From the NCBI RefSeq assembly GCF_030209835.1, contig NZ_JARVRF010000007.1, positions 62,001-126,000 of the forward strand: a stretch of DNA of 64,000 nt. The letters run 5' to 3'. Of this stretch, positions 46,763 to 55,523 are shown piece by piece (position 1 is the first letter of the stretch; the number at the start of each line of letters is the position of its first letter). Origin of the DNA: Arthrobacter sp. efr-133-R2A-120 (GTDB taxonomy: Bacteria; Actinomycetota; Actinomycetes; Actinomycetales; Micrococcaceae). The notes under the pieces are model-generated. The model was not told where the DNA came from. It saw only the letters and a program-made list of their open reading frames with translations, and made no database searches. A program made the position numbers and the translations under genes.

Positions 46763-47983
46763 CTAGTTGCCTTGGTACCGCCCCAGGAAGTCCGCCATGC
46801 GGCCGATCGCTTCTTCAATATCCTTGACGTTTGGCAAGGTCACCATGCGGAAGTGGTCCGGACGCACCCAGTTGAAGGCCCGTCCATGTGAGACGAGGAT
46901 CTTTTGTTCCTTGAGTAGGTCGAGGACGAACTTCTCGTCGTCGCGGATGTGATAGACCTCAGGGTCCAACTTCGGGAACAGATAAAGGGCACCCCGGGCC
47001 TGTTGTGTGCTCACGCCAGGAATGGCGTTGAGCAGATCGTAGGCCTTGTTCCGCTGTTCAAGGAGCCTGCCGCCGGGCAGGATGAGATCGTTGATGCTCT
47101 GGTGGCCACCGAGGGCGGTCTGGATGGCATGCTGCGCCGGCACGTTGGCGCACAGGCGCATGTTGGCCAGCAGGTTGATGCCCTCGAGGTAGTCCGCGGC
47201 GTCCTTCTTGGGACCGGAGATGGCCATCCAGCCGGCACGGTAGCCACATACCCGGTAGGCCTTGGACAATCCGCTGAACGTCAGGCAGAGCACGTCGTCG
47301 CCGGTGAGTGCGGCAAGATTCACGTGGACAGCGTCTTCGTAGAGGATCTTCTCGTAGATCTCATCGGCGAACACCACAAGGCCATGCTTCTCGGCCAGGG
47401 CCACGATCTTCTTGAGGGTTTCCTCCGGGTACACAGCACCCGTGGGGTTGTTCGGGTTGATGACCACGATGCCCTTGGTTTGAGGCGTGATCTTCGATTC
47501 CATGTCCTCAAGGTCCGGCTGCCAGCCCGATTCTTCGTCGCACAGATAGTGGACCGGACGGCCGCCCGCGAGTGCGACCGAGGCGGTCCAGAGCGGGTAG
47601 TCGGGAGTGGGAATGAGAATCTCATCCCCCACTTCCAGCAGCGCCATGAGCGACATGGTGATGAGCTCGCTGACGCCGTTGCCAAGATAGATGTCGTCAA
47701 CGTGGATGTTTTGGATGCCGCGGGTCTGGTAGTACTGCGAGACGGCGGTGCGGGCCGAGAAAATTCCGCGCGAATCGCTGTAGCCCTGGGCATGTGGCAG
47801 ATGGCGGATCATGTCCACCAGGATCGCGTCCGGCGCTTCAAATCCGAACGGTGCCGGGTTTCCGATGTTCAGTTTGAGGATGCGGTGACCCTCTGCCTCC
47901 ATCTGCTGGGCGGCCTGAAGAATCGGTCCACGGATGTCGTAAAGGACATTATGAAGCTTGGTGGACTGCTTGAATTCTGCCAT
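46763..47983 (-). CDS. alaA: Pyridoxal-phosphate aminotransferase, AlaA-like
   Basis: 406 residues, class I aminotransferase close to E. coli AlaA (glutamate-pyruvate). It begins MAEFKQSTKLHNVLYDIRGPI. The PLP lysine is in SGLSKAYRVCGYRAGW; the Asn block is INPNNPTGAVYP; the carboxylate-binding Arg is in RPDHFRMVTLP. Probably makes alanine. Regulated separately from the opu operon upstream, from which it is split by compound hairpins. Confidence 0.92.
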   Translation of the reverse strand: MAEFKQSTKLHNVLYDIRGPILQAAQQMEAEGHRILKLNIGNPAPFGFEAPDAILVDMIRHLPHAQGYSDSRGIFSARTAVSQYYQTRGIQNIHVDDIYLGNGVSELITMSLMALLEVGDEILIPTPDYPLWTASVALAGGRPVHYLCDEESGWQPDLEDMESKITPQTKGIVVINPNNPTGAVYPEETLKKIVALAEKHGLVVFADEIYEKILYEDAVHVNLAALTGDDVLCLTFSGLSKAYRVCGYRAGWMAISGPKKDAADYLEGINLLANMRLCANVPAQHAIQTALGGHQSINDLILPGGRLLEQRNKAYDLLNAIPGVSTQQARGALYLFPKLDPEVYHIRDDEKFVLDLLKEQKILVSHGRAFNWVRPDHFRMVTLPNVKDIEEAIGRMADFLGRYQGN

Positions 47984-48037
47984 TCATCAAATATGCCATA
48001 CCGGGGATGTACTTCCGTTGAGACATCACTCACATTC

Positions 48038-48086
48038 AGGACGACGGCGGCGGGGCCCCCAAAGGGTTCCACGCCGCCGTCGTCCT
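48038..48086. terminator. 15-bp perfect hairpin
   Basis: Arms 48038-48052 and 48072-48086 (AGGACGACGGCGGCG and its complement), 19-nt loop. Part of the region between opuCC and alaA. Confidence 0.6.
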
Positions 48087-48111
48087 TGGCAGGGGCCTCC
48101 GCCGCCTGGGC

Positions 48112-48164
48112 CCCCGCTACCGAGGGGCCCCAATAGAGCTTGCGAGATTGGGGAGGTAGCGGGG
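48112..48164. terminator. Nested hairpin after opu operon
   Basis: Outer arms CCCCGCTACC (48112-48121) and GGTAGCGGGG (48155-48164); inner arms CCCCAAT (48128-48134) and ATTGGGG (48147-48153). Placed 46 bases past the opuCC stop; a likely terminator for the importer operon. Confidence 0.65.
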
Positions 48165-48210
48165 AGGGTTCCCTGGACGAGCGGAGCGAGGCGAGGGAGG
48201 CGGTGGGGAC

Positions 48211-49155
48211 CTACTTCACGATCCCTTTGTCCTTGAGCCAAGCGGCAGCAGCGTCCTTGGGATTCTGCTTTTGGTTGCCGCTGACTGCCCGGTTGAGGTT
48301 GATGAGGTCATCCGTGGTCAGGATCTTGGAAACGTTGTTGAGGGCTGCCTTCGCCTTGTCCGTCATCTTGGCCATGTTGTATAGCGGGAGGACCTGCTGG
48401 GCCTTGAAGTTGTTCTTGGGATCATCCAGGACCACCAGGGCGTTGTCCTGGATGGACGGCGTGGTGGTGTAGATGTCGGCAACCTGGACGTCGTTGGAGA
48501 GCAGGGCCTGCAGCGTGAGGTTGCCGCCGCCGTCGCTGAACGGCTTCAGGCCCTTGAGCACGCAGTTGTAGTTGGCCTTGAGGCCCGGGAACCCATAGGC
48601 GCGGGTCTCAAAGGTTGCAGGTGCTGCCATCGTGAAGTCCCCACAGACCTTGGCAAGGTCTTCGATGGACTTGAGCTGGTACTTCTCCGCCGTGGCCTTC
48701 GTGACAACCATGGCGTCCTTGTCTTCAGCCTTGGCGGGGTCGAGCACTCCGAGGCCCTGTGGAAGCTTCCCGGGCAGCGCTTTGTAGACGTCATCGGCCG
48801 AGACCTGCGTGGCGTTGGCGTCCAGGTAGGACAAGAGGTTGCCGGAATAGTCGGGGGCGAGGTCGATCGAACCGTCCTGGACAGCCTTGAAGTAGATTTC
48901 CCGGGATCCGATATTGGGCTTGGTGGTAGCAGTGACGCCGGCGGCGTTAAGTGCTCCGGCGTAGATTTCGGCGATGACTTGGCTCTCGGGGAAATCTGCC
49001 GAGCCCACAGTGAGCGAGCCGCCGGCCCCGGAGGGAGCGTTGGTGGACGGGGTGGACAGCGGGCTGCCGCCACACGCGCTCAGAGCAAGCGCAATGCCGA
49101 CTCCGGCCGCCAGGCCGCCGAACCCGCGGCGGGTCAGGGTGACGGGTTGCTTCAT
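48211..49155 (-). CDS. opuCC: Osmoprotectant ABC transporter substrate-binding lipoprotein
   Basis: 314 residues, OpuAC/OpuCC-type. The lipobox is LSAC (Cys28), preceded by TRRGFGG, a twin-arginine-like motif, so export could be by Tat. Core: LTVGSADFPESQVIAEIYAGAL, NIGSREIYFKAVQDGSIDLAPDYSGNLLSYL and VQVADIYTTTPSIQDNALVVLDD. Binds glycine betaine, choline, carnitine or a similar quaternary amine. Last gene of the opu operon; start overlaps opuCD stop (ATGA). Confidence 0.9.
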   Translation of the reverse strand: MKQPVTLTRRGFGGLAAGVGIALALSACGGSPLSTPSTNAPSGAGGSLTVGSADFPESQVIAEIYAGALNAAGVTATTKPNIGSREIYFKAVQDGSIDLAPDYSGNLLSYLDANATQVSADDVYKALPGKLPQGLGVLDPAKAEDKDAMVVTKATAEKYQLKSIEDLAKVCGDFTMAAPATFETRAYGFPGLKANYNCVLKGLKPFSDGGGNLTLQALLSNDVQVADIYTTTPSIQDNALVVLDDPKNNFKAQQVLPLYNMAKMTDKAKAALNNVSKILTTDDLINLNRAVSGNQKQNPKDAAAAWLKDKGIVK

Positions 49156-49898
49156 GCGGTACCTCCTTGAACGGCAGCCCCTGCTGGTGCGGCGGCTGCG
49201 AGATCTCCGGCGGCCTTATGGCCGCCGCTGGAATCGATGGAAAGTCCGGGCGGGAGGAGGATCCTCTGCGCCATGGCCAGAATGAGGTCGACGGCGATTG
49301 CCAACGCCGCGATGAGCAGTGACCCGCCGAGCATGCGGGGGAAGTCCTGGAGGACCAATCCGTCAAAAAGATAACGCCCCAAGCCGCCCAACGGAAGGTA
49401 CGCCACCACGGAAACCGTTGCGATGACCTGGAGGACCGCCGTGCGGATGCCACCGAACATGACCTGGAGTCCGTTGGGCAGCTCCACCCGGAACAAGATC
49501 TGGAGTTCTGTCATGCCCATGGCCCGGGCCCCGTCAACCACTGTTGGATCCACGCTGGAAATCCCCGCGTAGGTCCCGGCCAGGAGGGGCGGCACCGTCA
49601 AGATGACCAGGGCCCAGACGGGAGGCATGAGTCCGCTTCCCGCCAACAGGGCAAAGAGGACAAGTAGGCCGAGGGTGGGTAGGGCCCGCAAGGCGCCGGC
49701 GAATGCCACGGCAACGACGCGCCCATGTCCCGTGTGGCCTATGAAGAGACCCAGCGGCACGGAGATGGCCGCGGCAATCACCAGGACCAGCCCGGAATAC
49801 TGCAAGTGTTCCAGGAGCCGCGTGGCGATTCCGCCGCTTCCCGACCAGTGAACCGGATCCGTGAGCCAAGCGAGCGTATCCACGAAGATGTTGCTCAT
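49152..49898 (-). CDS. opuCD: Osmoprotectant ABC transporter permease
   Basis: 248-residue OpuCB/OpuCD-type permease with six helices. EAA loop DGARAMGMTELQILFRVELPNGLQVMFGGIRTAVLQ. Start overlaps the stop of the other permease (ATGA-type, 49895-49898). With its partner it forms the channel. Confidence 0.9.
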   Translation of the reverse strand: MSNIFVDTLAWLTDPVHWSGSGGIATRLLEHLQYSGLVLVIAAAISVPLGLFIGHTGHGRVVAVAFAGALRALPTLGLLVLFALLAGSGLMPPVWALVILTVPPLLAGTYAGISSVDPTVVDGARAMGMTELQILFRVELPNGLQVMFGGIRTAVLQVIATVSVVAYLPLGGLGRYLFDGLVLQDFPRMLGGSLLIAALAIAVDLILAMAQRILLPPGLSIDSSGGHKAAGDLAAAAPAGAAVQGGTA

Positions 49899-50605
49899 CG
49901 GGCCGCCTCCGCGTGGATCTCGGCATCCGCGATGAACTGCGCTGCTTTGGCGTCTTGCTTGGCGGTTGCCGCACCGGCACGCGTCCAGGGCGTCAGCAGC
50001 TTCTCGAGCAGGACCAAGAACGTGTCCATGATGAGGGCCAGCAGGAGAATCGCGATGATGCCGATGACCACCTCAGTGACGAACGCTCGCTGCAGGCCGT
50101 CGGTGAACAGCATTCCCAAGTTCCCGACCCCCAGCAGCGCGGCGACGCTCACGAGGGAGATATTGCTGACGGACACCACGCGCAGGCCAGCGAAGAGCAC
50201 TGGCAAGGAAAGCGGAAGGTCGATCTGCAGGAACCGTGCGGTCGGCTTGAATCCCATGGACACTGCCGCCATGCGGAGGTCGTCGTCCACGGAATCGAAC
50301 GCGTCCATTGCGGCCCGCACCAGCAAGGCAACGGCATAGAGGGTGAGGGCAACCACCACGTTGAGCGGATCCAGGATCCGGGTTCCCAGGATCGGCGGCA
50401 GGATAATGAAAAGCGCCAGGGAAGGAATGGTGTACAGCAGGGAACTTCCCGTGGTGACGACGGTCCTGAGGGTACGGTTCCGCCGGGCCAGTTGCCCCAA
50501 GGGAACCGCAATGAGCAGACCCAAAACCATGGGAATCAAAGCCAGGATCAGGTGCTCGCCGGCCCGCTCGAAGACCATGCCGCTGTTCGCCAGGAACCAT
50601 TCCAT
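49895..50605 (-). CDS. opuCB: Osmoprotectant ABC transporter permease
   Basis: 236-residue permease of the same fold as its downstream partner: LILALIPMVLGLLIAVPLGQLARR, EAA-like DDLRMAAVSMGFKPTARFLQIDLPLSLPVLFAGLRV. The start overlaps the ATPase stop (TGATG). Confidence 0.9.
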   Translation of the reverse strand: MEWFLANSGMVFERAGEHLILALIPMVLGLLIAVPLGQLARRNRTLRTVVTTGSSLLYTIPSLALFIILPPILGTRILDPLNVVVALTLYAVALLVRAAMDAFDSVDDDLRMAAVSMGFKPTARFLQIDLPLSLPVLFAGLRVVSVSNISLVSVAALLGVGNLGMLFTDGLQRAFVTEVVIGIIAILLLALIMDTFLVLLEKLLTPWTRAGAATAKQDAKAAQFIADAEIHAEAAR

Positions 50606-51690
50606 CAGGGGGCGTCCTCCCGGTTGTGCCGGGTCTGCTCAATGAGCGCCAGCACTTCATCGGCTTTGAGGACGCCCGCGAGCCTGCCGTCGTCGTCGAC
50701 TACTACGCCAAGGCCCGAAGGTGAGGACAACGCGGCATCCAGCGCCCGGCGGAGCGTATCCCCGCGCCGGAACAAGGAGCCTCCGGGAATCAGTCCGGCG
50801 CCGTCGCGCGGCGAGGCCCATCCCATGGGCCGGGAGTCGCCGTCGAGCACCAAGGCCCATTCGCTGCTGCCCGCGGCCACTTGCGGGGCCTCGACCGTCT
50901 TGACCGGATGCACCGCAACAGCATCGGCGGGGTTGAAGGAAAGGTGGCGGAACCCCCTGTCACGGCCCACGAAGGATGCTACGAAGTCATTGGCGGGGGC
51001 CCGGAGGATCTCTTCCGGGGCCGCGTATTGCGCCAATTTGCCCCCGACGGCGAAGACGGCCACTTTGTCACCGAGCACGGTGGCCTCATCGATGTCGTGG
51101 GTGACGAAGACGATGGTCTTGGCCAGTTCGCGCTGGAGCCGGAGGAGTTCCTGCTGGAGTTCGTCGCGGACCACGGGGTCCACCGCGCTGAAGGGCTCGT
51201 CCATGAGCAATACGGGCGGGTCCGCTGCGAGCGCGCGGGCCACCCCGACTCGCTGCTGCTGGCCGCCGGACAACTGGGACGGGTACCGCTTGCCGAGCAC
51301 CGAAGCCAGCCCGACGACGTCGAGCAGCTCTTCCGCCCGTTTGCGGGCCGCCGCCCTGGAAACGCCGTTGAGCCGCGGAACGGTGGCAATGTTGTCCAGC
51401 ACGGAACGGTGCGGCATGAGTCCCGAAGACTGCATGACGTAACCCATGGAGCGGCGCAACTGTGCGGCCGGTTCGTTCGAAACATCCTTGCCGGCCACAG
51501 TGATGGTGCCCGAGGTGGGCTCTACCATGCGGTTGATCATCCGCAGGGACGTGGTCTTTCCGCAGCCCGAGGGGCCGACGAATACGGTGATGGCACCCTT
51601 GTCGATAGACATGCTCAATCCATCAACAGCGGGTTGTCCGCCCTGATACTGCTTGGTGACGCTCTGGAACTCAATCATGGCTTCAGCCAT
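50605..51690 (-). CDS. opuCA: Osmoprotectant ABC transporter ATPase with CBS region
   Basis: 361 residues. Walker A GPSGCGKTT, signature [15 protein letters not shown], Walker B VLLMDEPFSAVDP, switch VTHDIDEA. Residues about 285-350 are a CBS pair (DGDSRPMGWASPRDG, SPSGLGVVVDDDGRLAGVLKADEV) that senses ionic strength or a nucleotide in this family. First gene of the opu operon. The start at 51690 lacks a strong ribosome-binding site; an ATG four codons later is in frame. Confidence 0.9.
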   Translation of the reverse strand: MAEAMIEFQSVTKQYQGGQPAVDGLSMSIDKGAITVFVGPSGCGKTTSLRMINRMVEPTSGTITVAGKDVSNEPAAQLRRSMGYVMQSSGLMPHRSVLDNIATVPRLNGVSRAAARKRAEELLDVVGLASVLGKRYPSQLSGGQQQRVGVARALAADPPVLLMDEPFSAVDPVVRDELQQELLRLQRELAKTIVFVTHDIDEATVLGDKVAVFAVGGKLAQYAAPEEILRAPANDFVASFVGRDRGFRHLSFNPADAVAVHPVKTVEAPQVAAGSSEWALVLDGDSRPMGWASPRDGAGLIPGGSLFRRGDTLRRALDAALSSPSGLGVVVDDDGRLAGVLKADEVLALIEQTRHNREDAP

Positions 51691-51827
51691 TCCGGGGCTT
51701 ACCTAACTTTTCGGGCCGCAAATATCAACGATGGAACTCAATCAACAGCGAACTGATGTTCTACAGCCTAACCAGCACCACCGACGATGTCAGCGCAGGC
51801 GCGAAGACCGTAATGAATCGGCAATGC

Positions 51828-52286
51828 TCAGGGCGTCGGCAGTTTTCCGTTGAGGGGCCGCTCACTGTGCAGGCGGAGGCCGATATCGACCAGGGACACC
51901 CGGTTCAGTCCAGAAACCTTGCCCAGCGGCACCCAGGCGGCGTGGGTCGTGCTGCCGTCTATCTCATGGGTCAATTCGCCGCCCGTGATGCTTGCCTCGT
52001 AGACGAGACGGATTGCCTGGAAATCACGGTCTGATCCGTCGAGCCGCTCCTCACCCGGCCAGTGGCCGACGTCGATGCCCAGCATCGCTCCGATGTCGGC
52101 GTCGTACCCGGTTTCCTCCTGGATCTCGCGGCGGCAACCGTCCACGGGATGCTCGCCCAAATCAAGGCCTCCTCCAGGGAGGGTCCAGCCTTCCTTGCCG
52201 TCTTGCTTCCAATAGGCGAGAAGGATCGCTCCGTCGCGGATGACCACTCCGTACGCGGCCGGGCGGGTGTCGAACTGGATGCTCAT
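51828..52286 (-). CDS. Nudix hydrolase
   Basis: 152 residues with a complete Nudix box: GGGLDLGEHPVDGCRREIQEETGYDAD. Cleaves a nucleoside diphosphate linked to another group; substrate unknown. TAGGCT lies six bases before the ATG and no ribosome-binding site is visible, so the mRNA is probably leaderless. Divergent from the pirin gene. Confidence 0.9.
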   Translation of the reverse strand: MSIQFDTRPAAYGVVIRDGAILLAYWKQDGKEGWTLPGGGLDLGEHPVDGCRREIQEETGYDADIGAMLGIDVGHWPGEERLDGSDRDFQAIRLVYEASITGGELTHEIDGSTTHAAWVPLGKVSGLNRVSLVDIGLRLHSERPLNGKLPTP

Positions 52287-52292
52287 GGAGCC

Positions 52293-52298
52293 AGCCTA
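52293..52298 (-). promoter_or_regulatory. -10 box of Nudix gene (leaderless)
   Basis: TAGGCT on the minus strand, six bases before the ATG. Confidence 0.5.
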
Positions 52299-52341
52299 GG
52301 CCTAAGCTGGGAGAACACTGTTCAGCACATGGAGTTGTATT

Positions 52342-53385
52342 GTGACCAACTTGGAAACGGCCCCGTCGCAGGAAGTCTGCCCAGCCGGACATCGCGGGCA
52401 AGGACCCTTTGTACAGCTCTGGCCGGCCCGCGAGGTTCCCCTGGGCGGCGTCCGGGCCATGAATGTCTCCCGCACGCTCCCCCAGCGCGGCATGCCGACC
52501 GTAGGCGCCTGGTGCTTCCTGGACAGCTTCGGCCCGGACCGCATCGCGATGAGCGTCCTTCCCCATCCGCACATGGGACTGCAGACGGTCACATGGCCCC
52601 TCGAGGGCGAGGTGCGGCACCGCGACAGCGTCGGCAGCGACGTCGTGGTCCGTCCCGGGCAGTTGAACATCATGACGGCGGGCCGAGGCATTTCGCATTC
52701 CGAGTTCGGCGTCCTGCCGGCAGGACTTCACCCTGACGCGCCCGACGGCGGCGCCCTCCTGCCGCTGTCCCGGGGCCTGCAGTTGTGGGTTGCTTTGCCC
52801 GACGCCGTAAGGCACCAGGCGCCGTCGTTCGAGCAGATCATCGAGCTGCCGGTGGTCGTGGCGGACGGTTTCAGGGCTACGGTTCTCGTGGGCGAATTCG
52901 CCGGGCAGCGCTCCCCCGCGGTCATGTACAGCCCGATTGTCGGGGTCGAAGTCTCAGCCTCGGGCGCCGTCGAGCTGCCGCTGAATCCCGATTTCGAGCA
53001 TGCGGTTCTGGTCCTGGACGGTTCCGCGGTGATCGACGGCCAAGAAGTCGACCCCGGCCCCTTGGCCTTCCTCGGCATGGGCCGGGAATCGCTCCGCCTC
53101 GACGCATCTCCTGGAACCCGCTTCATGCTCCTGGGCGGCGAACCCTTCGAAGAGGACATCCTGATGTGGTGGAACTTCGTGGGCCGGACGCACGAGGAAG
53201 TGGAGCAGGCCCGCGAAGACTGGGAAGCCCAGGCGCTCCTGAGCGACGAGGACGCCCGCACCGCGCGATTCGGTTGGATCCATGGCCACGGGCCCGACGC
53301 CGGAGCAGAAGCCGGGCGCATCCCCGCACCGCCCATGCCGGGTGTCCAGCTCAAGCCGAGGTCACGGAACAGGGCTACTGACTAA
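52342..53385 (+). CDS. Pirin family protein
   Basis: 347-residue double cupin. The N-terminal cupin has the metal ligands in SVLPHPHMGLQTVTWPLEGEVRHRDS and the closing His/Glu in GRGISHSEFG. The C-terminal domain reads FRATVLVGEFAGQ and PGTRFMLLGGEPF. Family members include quercetinase and transcription cofactors; function here unknown. GTG at 52342 with GGAG seven bases upstream. Divergent from the Nudix gene. Confidence 0.9.
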   Translation: MTNLETAPSQEVCPAGHRGQGPFVQLWPAREVPLGGVRAMNVSRTLPQRGMPTVGAWCFLDSFGPDRIAMSVLPHPHMGLQTVTWPLEGEVRHRDSVGSDVVVRPGQLNIMTAGRGISHSEFGVLPAGLHPDAPDGGALLPLSRGLQLWVALPDAVRHQAPSFEQIIELPVVVADGFRATVLVGEFAGQRSPAVMYSPIVGVEVSASGAVELPLNPDFEHAVLVLDGSAVIDGQEVDPGPLAFLGMGRESLRLDASPGTRFMLLGGEPFEEDILMWWNFVGRTHEEVEQAREDWEAQALLSDEDARTARFGWIHGHGPDAGAEAGRIPAPPMPGVQLKPRSRNRATD

Positions 53386-53436
53386 GGTTTGGCGACGCCC
53401 AAAAGGTTTGGCGACCCCGGAATTCGCGCGTCGCCA
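53384..53436. repeat. Direct repeat and stem at pirin 3' end
   Basis: AAGGTTTGGCGAC at 53384-53396 and 53403-53415 (19-bp period). The second copy's TGGCGAC (53409-53415) pairs with GTCGCCA (53430-53436), giving a possible bidirectional terminator between convergent pirin and kinase genes. Confidence 0.5.
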
Positions 53437-53474
53437 GTCTTTCTCCGTATCCGCCAGCCGTATGCGCGTCGCTT

Positions 53475-54389
53475 TTAGGCCTGTTCCGCGACAATCCGCA
53501 GCACACCGAAAACCGGTTCCTGGTCCAGGACCCGCACATCGGTGATTCCGTGCGCGGCAAGTCCCGCCCGGAAAGCGGATTGCAAGGGCTCCACGTTCAT
53601 GCCGAGCCCGCCGCCCAGAATCACCGGTCCGGGCAAGCCAAGCTGGCGGACGGCCTGCGCCGCCAGCTCCGCGAGATCCCGTCCTGCCTGGTCCAGCAGT
53701 TGGCGGCTGATCTCGAGCCCTTCGCGCGCGGTCGCGACCACGGCGTTCGCGCGCTGGGCCCAGTACCGCCGGTCGGTGTCCTCCGAATGGAACAGTGCGA
53801 TGAGTTTATTTGGGTCGTCCACTCCGCAGGATTCCAAAAGGGCCACGGTGAGGCCATCGGGTTCGAGCCCTTTGTTCATGCGGCGCAGGCTGTGACGCAC
53901 TGCTTCCCGGCCCAACCAGTAACCGCTGCCCTCATCGCCCAGGAGAAAGCCCCAGCCGCCGGCACGGGCTTCCTCCCCCTCGGCGTTCTTTCCCCAGGCC
54001 GCGGATCCAGTCCCGGCGATGACAGCCACTCCCGTGCTGGCCCCGCCTGCCGCCAGTAGCAAGCGGGAATCGTGGACCACCGTGACTTGTGCACCCGGAA
54101 CATGGGGTTCGATCAGTTCGGCGAGGGCGCGGGCATCGGCGTCGGTGTCGATTCCGCCTGCCCCGGCAAGGACGCGGTCCACGTCGCCGCCACCGATCAT
54201 GGCGAAGAGCTCGGCGAGATTCCTGGCCGCTGTCTCCCTGCTGACGTTCTGGACGTTGGAGCTGCCCGTGCTTTCGTCTCGGACCGGTTTGCCGTCTTCG
54301 AACCGGACACCGCGGGTCTTCGTGCCGCCGATGTCGAGCCCGATGACCGTTGCGTCGGGCCGGGGGGTCTTGTTTTCTGCAGTCTCCAC
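53475..54389 (-). CDS. N-acetylglucosamine-kinase-like protein (BadF/BadG family)
   Basis: 304 residues of the ASKHA fold. The phosphate-1 motif is GLDIGGTKTRGVRF, phosphate-2 is VIAGTGSAAWG, followed by GWGFLLGDEGSGYWLGREAV, as in eukaryote-like GlcNAc kinases and bacterial MurK-type sugar kinases. Substrate is likely an amino sugar; unproven. GTG start at 54389 with a TAGGCT box seven bases upstream. It lies 34 bases after the LysR gene on the same strand but can be transcribed alone. Confidence 0.85.
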   Translation of the reverse strand: METAENKTPRPDATVIGLDIGGTKTRGVRFEDGKPVRDESTGSSNVQNVSRETAARNLAELFAMIGGGDVDRVLAGAGGIDTDADARALAELIEPHVPGAQVTVVHDSRLLLAAGGASTGVAVIAGTGSAAWGKNAEGEEARAGGWGFLLGDEGSGYWLGREAVRHSLRRMNKGLEPDGLTVALLESCGVDDPNKLIALFHSEDTDRRYWAQRANAVVATAREGLEISRQLLDQAGRDLAELAAQAVRQLGLPGPVILGGGLGMNVEPLQSAFRAGLAAHGITDVRVLDQEPVFGVLRIVAEQA

Positions 54390-54396
54390 GTCCAAA

Positions 54397-54402
54397 AGCC
54401 TA
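54397..54402 (-). promoter_or_regulatory. -10 box of sugar kinase gene (leaderless)
   Basis: TAGGCT on the minus strand, seven bases before the GTG. Confidence 0.4.
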
Positions 54403-54423
54403 GCGCGGGCGCAACGGGTGGTC

Positions 54424-55416
54424 CTATTGGGTTCCGGCTCGCGCTTCGCTTCCGGACCGAGCCTTGACAAGCCCTGCGAGCAGCCCCGGCCCTTCGGAAA
54501 GCACCAGTTCCCGGAAAAGCCTGACGGGGTCCGGTTCCTTGCGCCGTTCGCGCCAGGCAATCCCTATCTCCCGGTATGCGAGCTCCGAGTCGAGCGGCAC
54601 TTCCACCCACCCGAGGTCCGTGGAATCCAGGACCCCTTGTGGTCCCGGCCCCAGTCCTCCCGGCGGCAGGATGCTGTAGCCCAATCCGGCGGACACAAGC
54701 CCGCGGATGGTATGCGAGTCCTGGCTCTCGAAAGCCACCCTCGGGCGAAAGCCCGCATCCCGGAAGATCGCGTCGGTCAGCGAGCGCAGGCCGAAACCAG
54801 GTCCCATGGAAACGAACGGCTCATGCTTGAGCTCGGTGAGCCCCACGCTGGCCCGCCGGGCCACCGGATGGCGGTGATGCACCACCAGCCGCAAAGGCTC
54901 GCGGTACAGCGCCGCCGAGCCGAGGTTCCTGCCCGGAGCCGCCACGGGCGCCGTCAAGGCGAAGTCGGCGTCACCGGCAATGAGTGATTCAAGGCAGGCG
55001 GCACGCGCTCCTTGGCTGAGCTCGAAGGCCGTGAAGGGGTGCCGGCTCCGGAATGCGCTCATGAGCAGTGGCAACGTGGCCTCGCCGAAAGTGTGCTGGA
55101 AGGTCACCGCAATTCGACCGCGGACAACATCGGATTCGTGGCGGACCACGTCCAGCCCCGCTTGGAACTCGGCGAGCGCCGCTTCGATATAGGGAAGCAG
55201 CGTCTTCGCTGCAGGGGTCAGGCGGACACCGCGGCCCTCACGGATAAGGAGTTCGGTCCCGACGACGGCGCTTGCCCGGGCGAGCGCCCGGCTCACCGTC
55301 GATTGGGGTACTCCGAGCAGTTCGGCCGTCTCGGTGACATGTTCTGTCCGGCCAAGCTCAGCTAGCAGTGGGAGCAACGGCAGTAGTTGGACCAATTGCT
55401 TGTGTTCGATGTCCAC
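54424..55416 (-). CDS. LysR family regulator
   Basis: 330 residues. HTH at about 20-75: LLAELGRTEHVTETAELLGVPQSTVSRALARASAVVGTELLIREGRGVRLT; periplasmic-binding-like effector domain to the end. GTG at 55416 chosen with GAGG nine bases upstream. Divergent from an MFS exporter, an arrangement like E. coli ynfL/ynfM, so it is probably that gene's activator. Confidence 0.88.
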   Translation of the reverse strand: MDIEHKQLVQLLPLLPLLAELGRTEHVTETAELLGVPQSTVSRALARASAVVGTELLIREGRGVRLTPAAKTLLPYIEAALAEFQAGLDVVRHESDVVRGRIAVTFQHTFGEATLPLLMSAFRSRHPFTAFELSQGARAACLESLIAGDADFALTAPVAAPGRNLGSAALYREPLRLVVHHRHPVARRASVGLTELKHEPFVSMGPGFGLRSLTDAIFRDAGFRPRVAFESQDSHTIRGLVSAGLGYSILPPGGLGPGPQGVLDSTDLGWVEVPLDSELAYREIGIAWRERRKEPDPVRLFRELVLSEGPGLLAGLVKARSGSEARAGTQ

Positions 55417-55472
55417 GCTTGTCCACCTCGGATCGACAATTTTCAAAACCATCCATACTCGCTATCAATCGT

Positions 55473-55501
55473 AAGTGAATCATGCATTGGAATCATCACT
55501 T
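55473..55501. promoter_or_regulatory. Candidate LysR binding site
   Basis: AAGTGA (55473-55478) and TCACTT (55496-55501) flank ATCATGCATTGG within the divergent LysR/MFS region. The site has the size expected of a LysR box; tentative. Confidence 0.4.
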
Positions 55502-55511
55502 CCGCTCGCCA

Positions 55512-55517
55512 TACTGT
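55512..55517 (+). promoter_or_regulatory. -10 box of MFS exporter gene (leaderless)
   Basis: TACTGT, six bases before the GTG at 55524. Confidence 0.45.
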
Positions 55518-55523
55518 GGAGAA

